Shown here piece by piece: positions 50,208-61,356 of a stretch of 64,000 bases of DNA (position 1 is its first letter; each line of letters opens with the position of its first letter). Where the stretch lies: contig NZ_JAFMPP010000008.1 in assembly GCF_017349315.1 (NCBI RefSeq), positions 1-64,000 on the forward strand, written 5' to 3'. This DNA comes from Jiella flava. Its GTDB lineage: Bacteria > Pseudomonadota > Alphaproteobacteria > Rhizobiales > Rhizobiaceae. A program made the position numbers and the translations under genes. The notes under the pieces were generated by a model. That model saw only the letters and a program-made list of their open reading frames with translations. It made no database searches and was not told the origin of the DNA.

Positions 50208-51683
50208 CTAAAGGGGGATTGCGGGAGAGGTGGGCAACGGGCCGCCCTCGGTCGATGCGGTGGCCGCCTTCGACAGGTGAGGGGGCTTCGTCCGGCTCTT
50301 GAGGGCGTTGCGCAGGGCGAGACCGATCAGGCTCAGCCAGATGGTGCCGAGCACGATCTGGCCGATCACGGCGCCGATCGGTCCGACCAGCGGAATCAGG
50401 GTGAACGCGGCGGCGTGAAAGCCGATGGTGCCGGCGATCACCGCGCGCAGAACGTCGTCTTGCCGGCCCATGGCCAGCAGCGAGATCCGTCCCACAGAGC
50501 CCGACATGAGCAGCACCACCGCCACCATTTGGGCGACGGCGAGAGGGGCGGCGGCAAGAAACTCCGATCCGGCGGTGTTCACGATCAGCGGCTTGATCAG
50601 CAGCGTCACGCCGGCCAGCATGGTCAGGGAGAGAACCACGAGCATGATCTCGATTTCGAGGATCACCCGCTTGAACTCGCCGATGCCGCCTTTGCCCCAC
50701 AGCCGGGCCACATCCGGGAACAGCACCGCCTGGACTTGGCCGCCGAGCTTCTGGCCGAGCTGGCCGATGCGCTTGGCGACGTGATAAACGCCGGCGGCGG
50801 CGGGATCGGCCAACGCGCCGACGATCAGCGTATCGAGCTGCTGGGAGCTGACCCAGAGCGTCAGCGAGGCATTGGCCGACCAGGCAAAGCGCCAAATGCC
50901 AGGGAAGCGCCGGGTGAGGCCGGCGAGCGGGGCGGAGAGAATGCCGGTCACTCCCTGCCGGCGCAACACGATGAAGGCGAGGACGATGGTGGTGATCGAG
51001 CCAAGGACTTGCGTGCCGCCCCAGACCAGCGCGAAATAGCCGAGACCGCCGCCGAAATGCAGCCCTGCGGCGCAGAGCGAGGCGCGGACGCTCAGCGTCA
51101 CCAATTGGCCGTAGGCAAGAAGCCGGAAATTGCCGGCAAGCCGTTGCACCGCTGTCGGCATGCCGCTGAGTTGAAACAACAGGACGCCCGCATAGAGCAT
51201 GAACAGATGGTGGGTCTCCTGCGACCAGCCGAAGAGCGATGCGAGCAGGACGCCCGCCGCCATGGCGATGAGGAAGCCGCAGACGGCGCCAGCAAGGTCC
51301 AGCAGCATTCCGAATTTCAACAGGACGCGCAGGTTTTCCCGATGGGCGGCACCCTCGAGATTGGCGCCGAACCGGATGATCGGCTGCCAGGATTGGAAGC
51401 TGACCAGCCGCTCGATCAGCTGGACGCTGGCATAGATCAGCGCCAACTGGCCGTAGCCGTAAGGGCCGAGCGCCCGCGCGGTGACGGCGAAGGCAGCAAG
51501 CGCCAGCAACGACGCGAGGACATTGCCCGTGAACAGATGCGCCACATTGGTCAGCCGTTCGCGATGATCGACGACGCGGGCGGCGAGTTTGCGCAGTGTC
51601 GAGGCGATGTCGAGCTTCGAAGACAGCTGGGGCACGAACGATCCATTCCGGTGGCCTCGCGATCGATCGTCACGAGTCAGCAC
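50208..51683 (-). CDS. Wzx-like polysaccharide flippase
   Basis: A 491-residue membrane protein of the MOP exporter superfamily, with 12-14 helices. The N-terminal segment LTGNVLASLLALAAFAVTARALGPYGYGQLALIY pattern (here FTGNVLASLL and RALGPYGYGQLAL) is typical of Wzx/RfbX proteins. It flips the lipid-linked repeat unit across the inner membrane. It is first in the operon with a GT4 and a sulfotransferase. The C-terminal 30 residues are polar and cytoplasmic. Confidence 0.93.
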   Translation of the reverse strand: MLTRDDRSRGHRNGSFVPQLSSKLDIASTLRKLAARVVDHRERLTNVAHLFTGNVLASLLALAAFAVTARALGPYGYGQLALIYASVQLIERLVSFQSWQPIIRFGANLEGAAHRENLRVLLKFGMLLDLAGAVCGFLIAMAAGVLLASLFGWSQETHHLFMLYAGVLLFQLSGMPTAVQRLAGNFRLLAYGQLVTLSVRASLCAAGLHFGGGLGYFALVWGGTQVLGSITTIVLAFIVLRRQGVTGILSAPLAGLTRRFPGIWRFAWSANASLTLWVSSQQLDTLIVGALADPAAAGVYHVAKRIGQLGQKLGGQVQAVLFPDVARLWGKGGIGEFKRVILEIEIMLVVLSLTMLAGVTLLIKPLIVNTAGSEFLAAAPLAVAQMVAVVLLMSGSVGRISLLAMGRQDDVLRAVIAGTIGFHAAAFTLIPLVGPIGAVIGQIVLGTIWLSLIGLALRNALKSRTKPPHLSKAATASTEGGPLPTSPAIPL

Positions 51684-51892
51684 CGGAAGTAGATGGGAAA
51701 TTGTCGCCGCGCACGAGACGGCTATTCGGCCTCGTCAGCCCGCGTTTCTTAGCCAAGGGGGTAGGTATCGCGTGCCTCTGCATGGCGGCAATCCGCCATC
51801 TGGCCGATCGGTCTTGCCCCCTTTGGGGAGTGGCGCCGTACGCTTTATAAGACGCGCGGCGCGCTCGAAACGGGGTGCCGGACGCTCGAGTT

Positions 51893-52495
51893 TCAGGCGG
51901 CCTTTGCGACGACCGGAGGGGACGCGACGGTGTCGAGAGCAAAGCGTCCGGTGGCGGTGATCAGCCCGGCGACGGCGTCGAGGGCGAGGGCGGAGAGTTC
52001 CAGCGCGAGCAGGCGGTGGGGCTCGAACGGGCCGGGCATAGCCAGCGCGCCGGTCTGGGCGGCGGAAAAGCCGAAGCGGACATAATAATCCGGATCGCCG
52101 ACCAGCACGATGGCGCCGTGGCCGAGGCGGGCGGCCTCGGCGATCGCATGGCGCATCATCAAGCCGCCGAGGCCGGTGCCCTGGCGATCCGGCGCGATGG
52201 CGAGGGGGCCGAGAAGCAGGGCCTCGACAGACCCGCCGTTCCGCGTGCCGGCGGCGATGTTCCACAGCCGCACGGTGCCGACGAGCGTGCCGTCGGGTGC
52301 GAGGGCCGAGAAGGCGAGGCCCTCCGCCGGCAGGCGGCCGGTGCGGATCGCCTCGGACGACTTGCGCGTGCGCCCCGGGCCCATGGCGGCGTCGAGCAGC
52401 GCTTCGCGTGCGGCGACGTGGCTGGGCGTCTCCGCGACGATTGCAGCGAAAGGCACGGCGGCGCTGAAGGTGGCTTTAGAAGCGAAAGCGGTCAT
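51893..52495 (-). CDS. GNAT-family N-acetyltransferase (YhbS-like)
   Basis: A 200-residue protein with the acetyl-CoA loop IAPDRQGTGLGGLMMRHAI near 105-123, then GDPDYYVRFGF, as in the YhbS group. ATG 52495 has GGGGAGG upstream. Substrate unknown. It lies outside the polysaccharide locus and is downstream of the decarboxylase on the same strand (about 200 bp gap). Confidence 0.92.
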   Translation of the reverse strand: MTAFASKATFSAAVPFAAIVAETPSHVAAREALLDAAMGPGRTRKSSEAIRTGRLPAEGLAFSALAPDGTLVGTVRLWNIAAGTRNGGSVEALLLGPLAIAPDRQGTGLGGLMMRHAIAEAARLGHGAIVLVGDPDYYVRFGFSAAQTGALAMPGPFEPHRLLALELSALALDAVAGLITATGRFALDTVASPPVVAKAA

Positions 52496-52692
52496 GAAAA
52501 CCTCCCCAAAAGGCAAAGCAGGAGGTTGAAGAGATGCGGGCCGAAGACGAGGCCTGGCGCGCGGGCGAAATTGCCCGGCGCCGACCCCTTGCGATGCTCG
52601 ATCGCGTCAGGGGCTGTCGCGCCGGGTCAGGCGGGCGTTCGTCGCCCGCCTGGTCGTCGTCGATATCGTCGAAGCAGCAGCATCGGCACGGC

Positions 52693-53826
52693 TCAGATCA
52701 CATAGGCCCGAAGCGGCTCGAAGCCGTTGAAGGCCACCGAGGCATAGGTCGTGGTGTAGGCGCCGGTTCCATCGATCAACAGCTCGTCGCCGACGCTGAG
52801 CGAGATCGGCAGCGGGTAGGGGGTCTTCTCGTACATCACGTCGGCCGAGTCGCAGGTCGGGCCGGCGAGAACGCAGGGCTCGGTCTCCTCGCCGTCGCGG
52901 TCGCTGAGGATCGGATAGCGGATCGCCTCGTCCATCGTCTCGGCCAGACCGCCGAATTTGCCGATGTCGAGGAACACCCAGCGGTTCTCGTCCGCCTTCG
53001 ACTTCTTCGACACCAAGACAACCTCGGTCTTGATCACGCCGGCATCGCCGACCATGCCGCGGCCGGGCTCGATGATCGTCTCCGGCAGCTGGTTACCGAA
53101 ATGCTTGGTCAGGCTCTGGAAGATCGCCTGGCCATAGGCCGACGCCGCCGGCACGTCTTTCAGATAGCGGGTCGGGAAGCCGCCGCCCATATTGACGAGG
53201 GTCAGTACGATGCCCTTCTCGGCCAGCGCGTCGAAGACGAATTTGGCGTCGGCGATCGCTGAATCCCAGGCTTCGGTGTTGGTCTGCTGGGAGCCGACAT
53301 GAAAGGAGACGCCGGTCGCCTTCAGGCCGAGACGCTGTGCGTCGGTGAGGACGTCGATGGCCATCGCCGGGACGCAACCGAACTTTCGCGACAGTGGCCA
53401 CTCGGCGCCCTCGCCATTGGTCAGGACGCGGCAGAAGACCCGGGCACCGGGGGCGGCGCGGGCGATCTTCTCGACCTCTTCGGCACTATCGACGGCAAAC
53501 AGCGAGACGCCGAGTTCGTGCGCCCGGGCAACATCTCGCTCCTTCTTGATGGTGTTGCCGTAGGAGATGCGGTTCGGCGTGACGCCGGCATCGAGCGCCA
53601 TCTCGATCTCGGCAACCGAGGCGCAGTCGAAATTCGAGCCGAGCGTGGCCAGAAGTTTGAGGATTTCCGGGGCTGGATTGGCCTTCACCGCATAAAAGAT
53701 CGCGGAGTCCGGCAACGCGCGGCGGAAAGCGCGAAAATTGTCTTCGACGACGTCGAGATCGACGACGAGGCACGGGCCGTCGGGACGGCGGGTGGCGAGG
53801 AAATCGCGGATGCGCTGAGTGACCAT
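52693..53826 (-). CDS. Ornithine (lysine/ornithine) decarboxylase, fold type III
   Basis: A 377-residue PLP enzyme of the eukaryotic-type ODC family. The PLP Lys is in FYAVKANPAPE near residue 45, the substrate-pocket His in VSFHVGSQQ, the glycine loop in NMGGGFP and EPGRGMVGDAG, and the active-site Cys in GPTCDSADVMYE. It makes putrescine (or cadaverine) for polyamine synthesis. GGAGG precedes ATG 53826. A GTG at 53895 is open but would add an unconserved extension. The long 5' region has a small Arg-rich ORF and repeated hairpins, consistent with leader control. Confidence 0.96.
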   Translation of the reverse strand: MVTQRIRDFLATRRPDGPCLVVDLDVVEDNFRAFRRALPDSAIFYAVKANPAPEILKLLATLGSNFDCASVAEIEMALDAGVTPNRISYGNTIKKERDVARAHELGVSLFAVDSAEEVEKIARAAPGARVFCRVLTNGEGAEWPLSRKFGCVPAMAIDVLTDAQRLGLKATGVSFHVGSQQTNTEAWDSAIADAKFVFDALAEKGIVLTLVNMGGGFPTRYLKDVPAASAYGQAIFQSLTKHFGNQLPETIIEPGRGMVGDAGVIKTEVVLVSKKSKADENRWVFLDIGKFGGLAETMDEAIRYPILSDRDGEETEPCVLAGPTCDSADVMYEKTPYPLPISLSVGDELLIDGTGAYTTTYASVAFNGFEPLRAYVI

Positions 53827-54345
53827 GGGGGCCTCCGTGGGACCAAAAGGGTCGACAGGGAGCGTACGCGGAGCCGCCCCGATGGATATCACCACACGGG
53901 AACGTTTCCAACGCGACGCGACTTGATCGAAAGCCCGCGCGAAAAACGCGAGATTCCGGTTTCGTCTGCCATGGTTTGGTGGGCTTGGACCCGCCGCACT
54001 TCAGGCAAGGAAGGTGTGCCTCTTCAGTATTCCCGGCTTTGGAGACCGGGAGAGACTAGAAAGGCCCGAACCGTCGTTGCTTCAAGGCGTCCTCGAAATC
54101 GCGCGGCTCGCGAAATCGACTGGGTGTGTTACGTCCAGGTACCTTCCCGGCTACCCTCGCATCTGAGGACCGGGGGACGCCCACAGGCACGTGCGACATG
54201 GGGCAGGTGGCGATGTATGCCGAGTTGATGTCACACGCAAGAGCCGAATGATGCGGGCGGTTGATTTTTGCCGCGCAGCATTGAAGGAAGGAGCATCGCC
54301 GCGTCATTGCGGCAACAATGCGCAAGCTTGGAGCATGCTCGGGCC
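53827..54345. promoter_or_regulatory. Divergent leader region of ornithine decarboxylase and LysR
   Basis: A 519-bp gap with two similar structures: TCCCGG (54031-54036)/CCGGGA (54046-54051), and CCCGG (54146-54150)/CCGGG (54170-54174) with inner CCTC/GAGG. Each is preceded on the plus strand by GGTGTG. A small ORF lies at 53889-53972. Read on the minus strand this would be a 5' leader of the decarboxylase, like the alphaproteobacterial speF leader element in position. I cannot align it to that family from memory. Confidence 0.5.
53889..53972 (-). CDS. Possible Arg-rich leader peptide upstream of ornithine decarboxylase
   Basis: A 27-codon ORF (MADETGISRFSRGLS then IKSRRVGNVPVW, stop TGA) ends 62 bp before the decarboxylase start. 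It contains five arginines, two of them adjacent. No strong ribosome binding site precedes it. Leader peptides controlling ornithine decarboxylase are known in other bacteria, but this one is only a candidate by position. Confidence 0.25.
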   Translation of the reverse strand: MADETGISRFSRGLSIKSRRVGNVPVW

Positions 54346-55311
54346 ATGGATACGCTGACGCGGATGCGAGCTTTTCTCGCGGTGATCGAAAACGGCGGAT
54401 TTTCCGCGGCGGCCCGCAAGACCGGGCGCTCGAAAGCGCTGTTGTCGAAATATGTGCGCGAACTGGAAGACGAACTCGGCGTGCTGCTGATCAATCGGAC
54501 GACTCGCCAGATCGCGCTGACGGCAGCCGGCGAGGTTTATGTGCGCCGGGCGGCAACGATTCTCGCCGATCTCGAAAGTTTGAACGAGGAGGCGCGCGAG
54601 GCGACGGGCGAAGCTAAGGGCCGCATTCGCGTTTCGGCGGCCCGCACCTTCGGCGACGCCCAGCTCGGTCTTAGCCTTGTCGATTTCGCCAAGACCCATC
54701 CGGACATCAGCCTCGACATCCATCTCGACGACAATTTCGTCAATCTGGTCGAGGAGGGTTTCGACGTCGCGATCCGGATGACCCGGCTGAATGATTCGGC
54801 GCTGATCGCCCGCCGGCTGGCCTCGCTCGACTTTGCCATCGTCGCAAGCCCCGAGCTGGTCAAGCGGCTGGGGCGGCCGAGCCATCCGACCGATATCATG
54901 AACTTCCCGGCGGTGATCGATTCGAACTCGCGGATGTTCTCGCACTGGATGTTCAAGGATCCCAAGAGCGACGAGCAGATTGCCGTCGCCGTCTCCGGCC
55001 AGTTCACCGCCAACAGCCCGGTGACGGTGCGCGCTGCCGCAATCGCCGGGCTCGGCTTTGCGCTCAGCCCGTCCTTCGTGGTGCGCGACGATCTGGAGAG
55101 TGGACGACTGGTGCGGGTGCTCGACGAATATATGTCGAGCGAAGCCGGCATTTACGCCGTCTTCCCGCATCGCCGCCACCTGCCGACACGGGTGCGCGTC
55201 TTCGTCGACTTTCTTGCCGAGTGGTTCAAGAAGTGCAACCGCCACGGCGCCGGTGAACGGCCTCGCCCGCCATCGGTCGTGAACGCCGCCGCGTCGCAGC
55301 AGAACGCCTGA
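54346..55311 (+). CDS. LysR-family transcriptional regulator
   Basis: A 321-residue protein. The winged helix-turn-helix is at about 1-60 (MRAFLAVIENGGFSAAARKTG, SKYVRELEDELGV) and the effector domain at about 90-300. ATG 54346 gives the standard LysR N-terminus; an upstream in-frame start at 54268 adds 26 unconserved residues. The C-terminus after 300 is a basic, polar tail. The target is unknown; the divergent ornithine decarboxylase is the obvious candidate. Confidence 0.95.
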   Translation: MDTLTRMRAFLAVIENGGFSAAARKTGRSKALLSKYVRELEDELGVLLINRTTRQIALTAAGEVYVRRAATILADLESLNEEAREATGEAKGRIRVSAARTFGDAQLGLSLVDFAKTHPDISLDIHLDDNFVNLVEEGFDVAIRMTRLNDSALIARRLASLDFAIVASPELVKRLGRPSHPTDIMNFPAVIDSNSRMFSHWMFKDPKSDEQIAVAVSGQFTANSPVTVRAAAIAGLGFALSPSFVVRDDLESGRLVRVLDEYMSSEAGIYAVFPHRRHLPTRVRVFVDFLAEWFKKCNRHGAGERPRPPSVVNAAASQQNA

Positions 55312-55481
55312 GGCGGGTTTGGCGGGACGGCGACGCGCTGGCCTTATTCGCGCGCGCCCAGCTTCACCGCGTCATCATCGTCGTCCCCGAAGCCGGGAGG
55401 CGGCGGCCGCGAGAATCAAGGCGCCGCTGGCTCACCGAGGTTTTAACGGCGTGTTCACGCGTGGCGTGTCAGGTTTGCGGC

Positions 55482-55994
55482 ATGCGCCACGCTCTTTCCG
55501 CAATCCTTGCGATCGGTCTTTTTGCCAGTTTGCTTGCCGCCCCTTCCTTCGCCAAGGATGGGCCGCGGGAGGCGACGATTGACGTCGATGCCGATCCGGG
55601 AACGATCGTCATCAAGACCGCGATGCGCAAGCTCTATCTTCTCACCGGCAATGGTCAGGCGCTGGAATACGACATTGCCGTCGGGCGGCCGAGCGAGCAG
55701 TGGTTCGGGCGCAGCTGGGTGTCGCGCAAGCGGCCGCATCCGACCTGGGTGCCGACGCCCGATATGCGCGAAAAACATCCCGATCTGCCGGATTCCGTCG
55801 GACCGGGGCCGAAGAATCCGCTGGGCGAACGGGCGATGAATCTCGGCTGGACATCCTACCGGATCCACGGCACGAATTCCCCGCATTCGATCGGCCGCGC
55901 CGCGTCATCGGGCTGTTTTCGGATGCGCAATGCCGACGTCAAAGATCTCTACGACCGCGTCCATGTCGGCGCCGAGGTGATCGTCGAGCGCTGA
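55482..55994 (+). CDS. L,D-transpeptidase (YkuD domain), exported
   Basis: A 170-residue protein with a signal peptide (to about residue 24, AAPSFAKD). The YkuD domain ends in the active site HGTNSPHSIGRAASSGCFRM, with catalytic His129 and Cys145. It forms 3-3 peptidoglycan cross-links or anchors proteins in the periplasm. GTG 55461 is an alternative start; ATG 55482 directly before the signal sequence is preferred. Alphaproteobacteria such as rhizobia have many copies. Confidence 0.95.
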   Translation: MRHALSAILAIGLFASLLAAPSFAKDGPREATIDVDADPGTIVIKTAMRKLYLLTGNGQALEYDIAVGRPSEQWFGRSWVSRKRPHPTWVPTPDMREKHPDLPDSVGPGPKNPLGERAMNLGWTSYRIHGTNSPHSIGRAASSGCFRMRNADVKDLYDRVHVGAEVIVER

Positions 55995-56203
55995 CGCGCT
56001 GTGAGCTTCGGCCGATCTGGCAGTCATCGCCAATGCAAGTGAACTGGTGGGGCTGCGCCACGTGTTGCTGCGCCTTAAGCTTTCGCTCCAGCCAGAAAAC
56101 CTTGCGCCAAGCCGGCCTGTCGATGCGTCGGATGCTGGTCTTCAGACCTCACTTCGGCCATGGTTTTTTCGTCTTGCCGCAATGGCAAGAAGAGGGGGCG
56201 CCA

Positions 56204-56875
56204 GTGGTCAAACGCCTGTTGGGGATATCGATCGTCTTGGGAGCCGTCTCGGCGGCAGGTGCAGCCAAGGCCCATCCGCATGTCTTCGTCGAGCCGCATG
56301 TCGAGATCGTCGGCAATGGCCAGGGAATGTTCACGGCGTTGCGCAACGTCTGGCGGATGGACGAGCTGTTCTCCTCCTCGGTGGTGGTCGATTTCGACAA
56401 GAACGCCAATGGTGTGCTCGATCCCGACGAACTCGACGCGGTCGGCGAGACCGTGCGCAAATCGATCGCCGAGTGGAATTTCTACAGCTTCGCCGAGGTC
56501 GATGGGAAGGCCATCGCTTTGACGCCGCCGGACACGCTGCACACGCTGTTCGAGGACGGTCAGCTGATCTTCTTTTTCGAGATGCCGGTGACCCGGCCGG
56601 TCGATCTGACCCGTCAGACGGTGAAGGTTTCCAATTTCGACGAGAGCTTTTTCGTGGCCTTCGATTTCAAAGGTGCCGACGATTTTCAGCTGGTCGACAT
56701 GCCGGCGGGCTGCAGGAAGGCGATCCACGTGCCGGATGAAGATCAGGCTGCCAAAGCCTGGATGGAGAAGATCGCCGGCCTTGGCGTCGACGAACAGGTG
56801 CCGCAGGATCAGGCGAACGCCTTTGCCGATATCCTGGCGACCCGGTTGGAGGTCTCATGTTCGCGTCCGAGCTGA
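56204..56875 (+). CDS. DUF1007-family exported protein (NicO partner)
   Basis: A 223-residue protein with a signal peptide (VVKRLLGISIVLGAVSAAG, then AKAHPHVFVEP). The His-rich mature N-terminus AHPHVFVEPHVEI and the DFDKNANGVLDPDEL calcium-loop-like segment are typical of DUF1007 proteins found next to metal exporters. GTG 56204 has AGAGGGGG upstream. Its last 19 bp overlap the NicO gene, so translation is coupled. It may deliver or buffer nickel, cobalt or zinc in the periplasm. Confidence 0.9.
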   Translation: MVKRLLGISIVLGAVSAAGAAKAHPHVFVEPHVEIVGNGQGMFTALRNVWRMDELFSSSVVVDFDKNANGVLDPDELDAVGETVRKSIAEWNFYSFAEVDGKAIALTPPDTLHTLFEDGQLIFFFEMPVTRPVDLTRQTVKVSNFDESFFVAFDFKGADDFQLVDMPAGCRKAIHVPDEDQAAKAWMEKIAGLGVDEQVPQDQANAFADILATRLEVSCSRPS

Positions 56876-58005
56876 GCAGACGGCGTGCCGACACTGGGCA
56901 GGGCCGCAGGATCGCCGGCCTGATGGCCGGGGGCCTTTTGCTTGCAGCGGCGATCGGCGCCAGTGTCGATCCGGCCATTGCCAAGTCGTCGATCGGCATC
57001 GGCACGGCGGATGTCGCCACCGCGCCGAGCGGCGGGTTTCTGGGCGGGCTGTTCGTCGAAATCGGCATACGTCAGCGCGCGTTTTTTACGGCGCTCCGCC
57101 AGGCCTTGATCGGGCTGAAGCGGGGCGAGGGCGCGCTGACTTTCCTGATTGGCCTGTCATTTCTCTATGGCATCTTCCACGCCGCCGGGCCCGGCCACGG
57201 CAAGGCGGTGATCGCGTCCTACATGCTGGCGAGCCGGGCCGAACTGAAACGCGGCGTGGCGCTGGCCTTCGCATCGTCACTGGTGCAGGCGATGACGGCG
57301 CTTCTCGTCGTCGGGGCCGGCTGGTATCTTCTGCGCGGCACGGCGCTGTCGATGACCGACGCGACCGACTGGCTGGAAATCGTCTCCTATCTTTTGGTGA
57401 CGGGGTTTGGGCTGCTGCTGCTGTTCAAGGTCGGCTGGAAGCTGCAGCGCCACTATCGGCCGGTCGCAAAACTCCGGTCAAGCTTGTCGCGGGGGCCCGT
57501 GCGGCGGACCGGCGCCGGTGGCGCCGTGAGAGCGCTGGCCTTTGCGGCGCCTGGCGAGCTGCGGGCGAATGCGATGCCGGCGGCCGAGGCGCTGGCGCCC
57601 GGCGACGTCTGCGGGTCAGGCGGGGCGGAGGTCTGTGATTGCGGCCACTCGCATATCGCTCAGCCGGACACGCTGCACGGCAAAATGACCTTGAAAAGCG
57701 CGATTACGGCCGTTTTCGCCGTTGGGCTCCGGCCTTGCGCCGGCGCCGTTGTCGTCTTGACCTTCGCATTGCTCAACGAGCTCTATCTCGGCGGTCTCGT
57801 CTCGGTCTTCGCCATGGCGCTCGGCACCGCGATCACCGTTTCAGCGTTGGCGACGCTCGCAGTTGTCGGGCGCGGCGCGATCGAGCGCGCCGGTCGTCAT
57901 GCCCAGCGCGCCGTTCTCGTCGGCTATCTGATCGAATTGACCGGCGCGAGCGTGATGACCCTGCTTGGCATCGGCCTGCTCGGCGGCGCGCTGGCGGCGC
58001 TCTGA
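56857..58005 (+). CDS. NicO/RcnA-like nickel-cobalt transporter
   Basis: A 382-residue membrane protein. An N-terminal hydrophobic segment is followed by the signature FHAAGPGHGKAV (near 112-123) and, after a His/Cys-containing loop (CGSGGAEVCDCGHSHIA near 251-268), by GLRPCAGAVVVLTFA. Both motifs define NicO. It exports Ni/Co or feeds zinc-type metal handling with the upstream DUF1007. The loop may sense metal. No metal regulator gene is adjacent. Confidence 0.92.
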   Translation: MFASELSRRRADTGQGRRIAGLMAGGLLLAAAIGASVDPAIAKSSIGIGTADVATAPSGGFLGGLFVEIGIRQRAFFTALRQALIGLKRGEGALTFLIGLSFLYGIFHAAGPGHGKAVIASYMLASRAELKRGVALAFASSLVQAMTALLVVGAGWYLLRGTALSMTDATDWLEIVSYLLVTGFGLLLLFKVGWKLQRHYRPVAKLRSSLSRGPVRRTGAGGAVRALAFAAPGELRANAMPAAEALAPGDVCGSGGAEVCDCGHSHIAQPDTLHGKMTLKSAITAVFAVGLRPCAGAVVVLTFALLNELYLGGLVSVFAMALGTAITVSALATLAVVGRGAIERAGRHAQRAVLVGYLIELTGASVMTLLGIGLLGGALAAL

Positions 58006-58017
58006 GCCTTGTGGGCA

Positions 58018-60154
<2,137 letters not shown>

Positions 60155-60176
60155 GGGTGTCTGCTCCTGTGTAACG

Positions 60177-60211
60177 ACGGTGAGGAAGCTTGGTGCTTCC
60201 TCACCGTTTTC
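60177..60211 (+). terminator. Rho-independent terminator after the TRAP binding protein
   Basis: ACGGTGAGGAAGC (60177-60189) and GCTTCCTCACCGT (60195-60207) form a perfect 13-bp stem with a TTGGT loop and a TTTT run. It lies 22 bp after the stop and also separates the convergent lipase gene. Confidence 0.93.
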
Positions 60212-60257
60212 GTATAGTCAGATCTCTTCGCCTCGTGTCTGGCGGCCGGGTCTATGC

Positions 60258-61262
60258 TCAGGCCGCGGGTGTATAGGTGATAGGCAGGATCTTCTCGGCT
60301 TCGGACGCGTTGGTGTCGTCCTGACGGTCTGCAACGATCGTTCCGAAGAGGATCGAAAATGGCAACGGCGGCGCGCCGAGCAGACTGAGATAGGTGTTCG
60401 GCAGATGCTGGTGCAGGTTTTCCATGACATAAGCGATCAGGGTGCAACTGGGCTGGTCGGGCCGCACCGTTCCCTGCAATGGCACAGGCAGGCCGACCGC
60501 CGTGTAGTCGTAATCCCCGGTCATCAACCGCAGGGCTGTCGCCAGTAAGAACGCGTCGACGATCGTCCCGCCCTTCGGCGACGGTTCGTAAAATCCGCGA
60601 GTTTCGAGAACCCGGTCCCATCCATAGGACACGGTGTCGAGGGTATTGTAGACACGGCGCACTCTGCCATCGAGACGGGTTCCAGGTCCGAAGAGATTCG
60701 CGAAAGCCGCGTTGCCGGGTGTCATGCCCGCGAAGCTGGTTGCTGAGATTAATCGCGTCGGGTCGGCCTGGGCCAAAGCCAGCGCAAGGACAGGCGTCAA
60801 AGTGCCGCCAAGACTGTGGCCGGTCACGACGACGGCGGTCGAGGCCGGTAAAGCGGCGACGAAGTCTTCCAGGGATACGCCGTCGTCATCGACAAGCGCG
60901 ATCAGTCGCTTCAGCCCTTCGGCCGTGCCGTGGCCGATCTTTGCGTCTCCGACATTTGGCCAGGAGACCATATCGCCGAACGGGCTATCCTCAGACGTAT
61001 CTGACCAATAGGCCGGCGACAACGGATTTGGATAGGTGCCGCGAATGGCGATCACGACTACGTCTGTGTCGTGGTCGCGAGCCGCAAAGGCGAAATTGGG
61101 TGGCGCGGCGTCGCTAGCGCTTGGCATCCATTGCAGCGACCAAGCACCACCGAGCGCCGCGGCTTCGGCAAGATAACTGGGAATGCGCCCCGGATTCCCG
61201 TATGCTATGCCGGCCAGCGTCATCAGGACTGGGTCGCTTGGTATTTCCGCATATCCACTCAT
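60258..61262 (-). CDS. Lipase class 3-family protein
   Basis: A 334-residue alpha/beta hydrolase. The nucleophile elbow is VVVTGHSLGGTLTP near 150 and the oxyanion strand is VVIAIRGTYPNP near 70. The order fits fungal-type lipase class 3 (PF01764), with Asp and His expected in the C-terminal 120 residues. No signal peptide is seen. The codon usage is somewhat less GC-rich than the neighbours. The hypothetical gene at 61357 is directly upstream and shares its promoter. Confidence 0.88.
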   Translation of the reverse strand: MSGYAEIPSDPVLMTLAGIAYGNPGRIPSYLAEAAALGGAWSLQWMPSASDAAPPNFAFAARDHDTDVVVIAIRGTYPNPLSPAYWSDTSEDSPFGDMVSWPNVGDAKIGHGTAEGLKRLIALVDDDGVSLEDFVAALPASTAVVVTGHSLGGTLTPVLALALAQADPTRLISATSFAGMTPGNAAFANLFGPGTRLDGRVRRVYNTLDTVSYGWDRVLETRGFYEPSPKGGTIVDAFLLATALRLMTGDYDYTAVGLPVPLQGTVRPDQPSCTLIAYVMENLHQHLPNTYLSLLGAPPLPFSILFGTIVADRQDDTNASEAEKILPITYTPAA

Positions 61263-61356
61263 TAAGCCACCGTGAGTGCTGGCCGGGTTAAGATCGCGGT
61301 TGTATCGTCAGACTTTGGATGCGGCGATCCGGGCAATCTCAGCTGGCTTTCTTCCA

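Noticed and set aside
50076-51692. 538-codon plus-strand frame opposite wzx
   Set aside because: Highly charged antisense shadow; Wzx on the other strand has proper helices.
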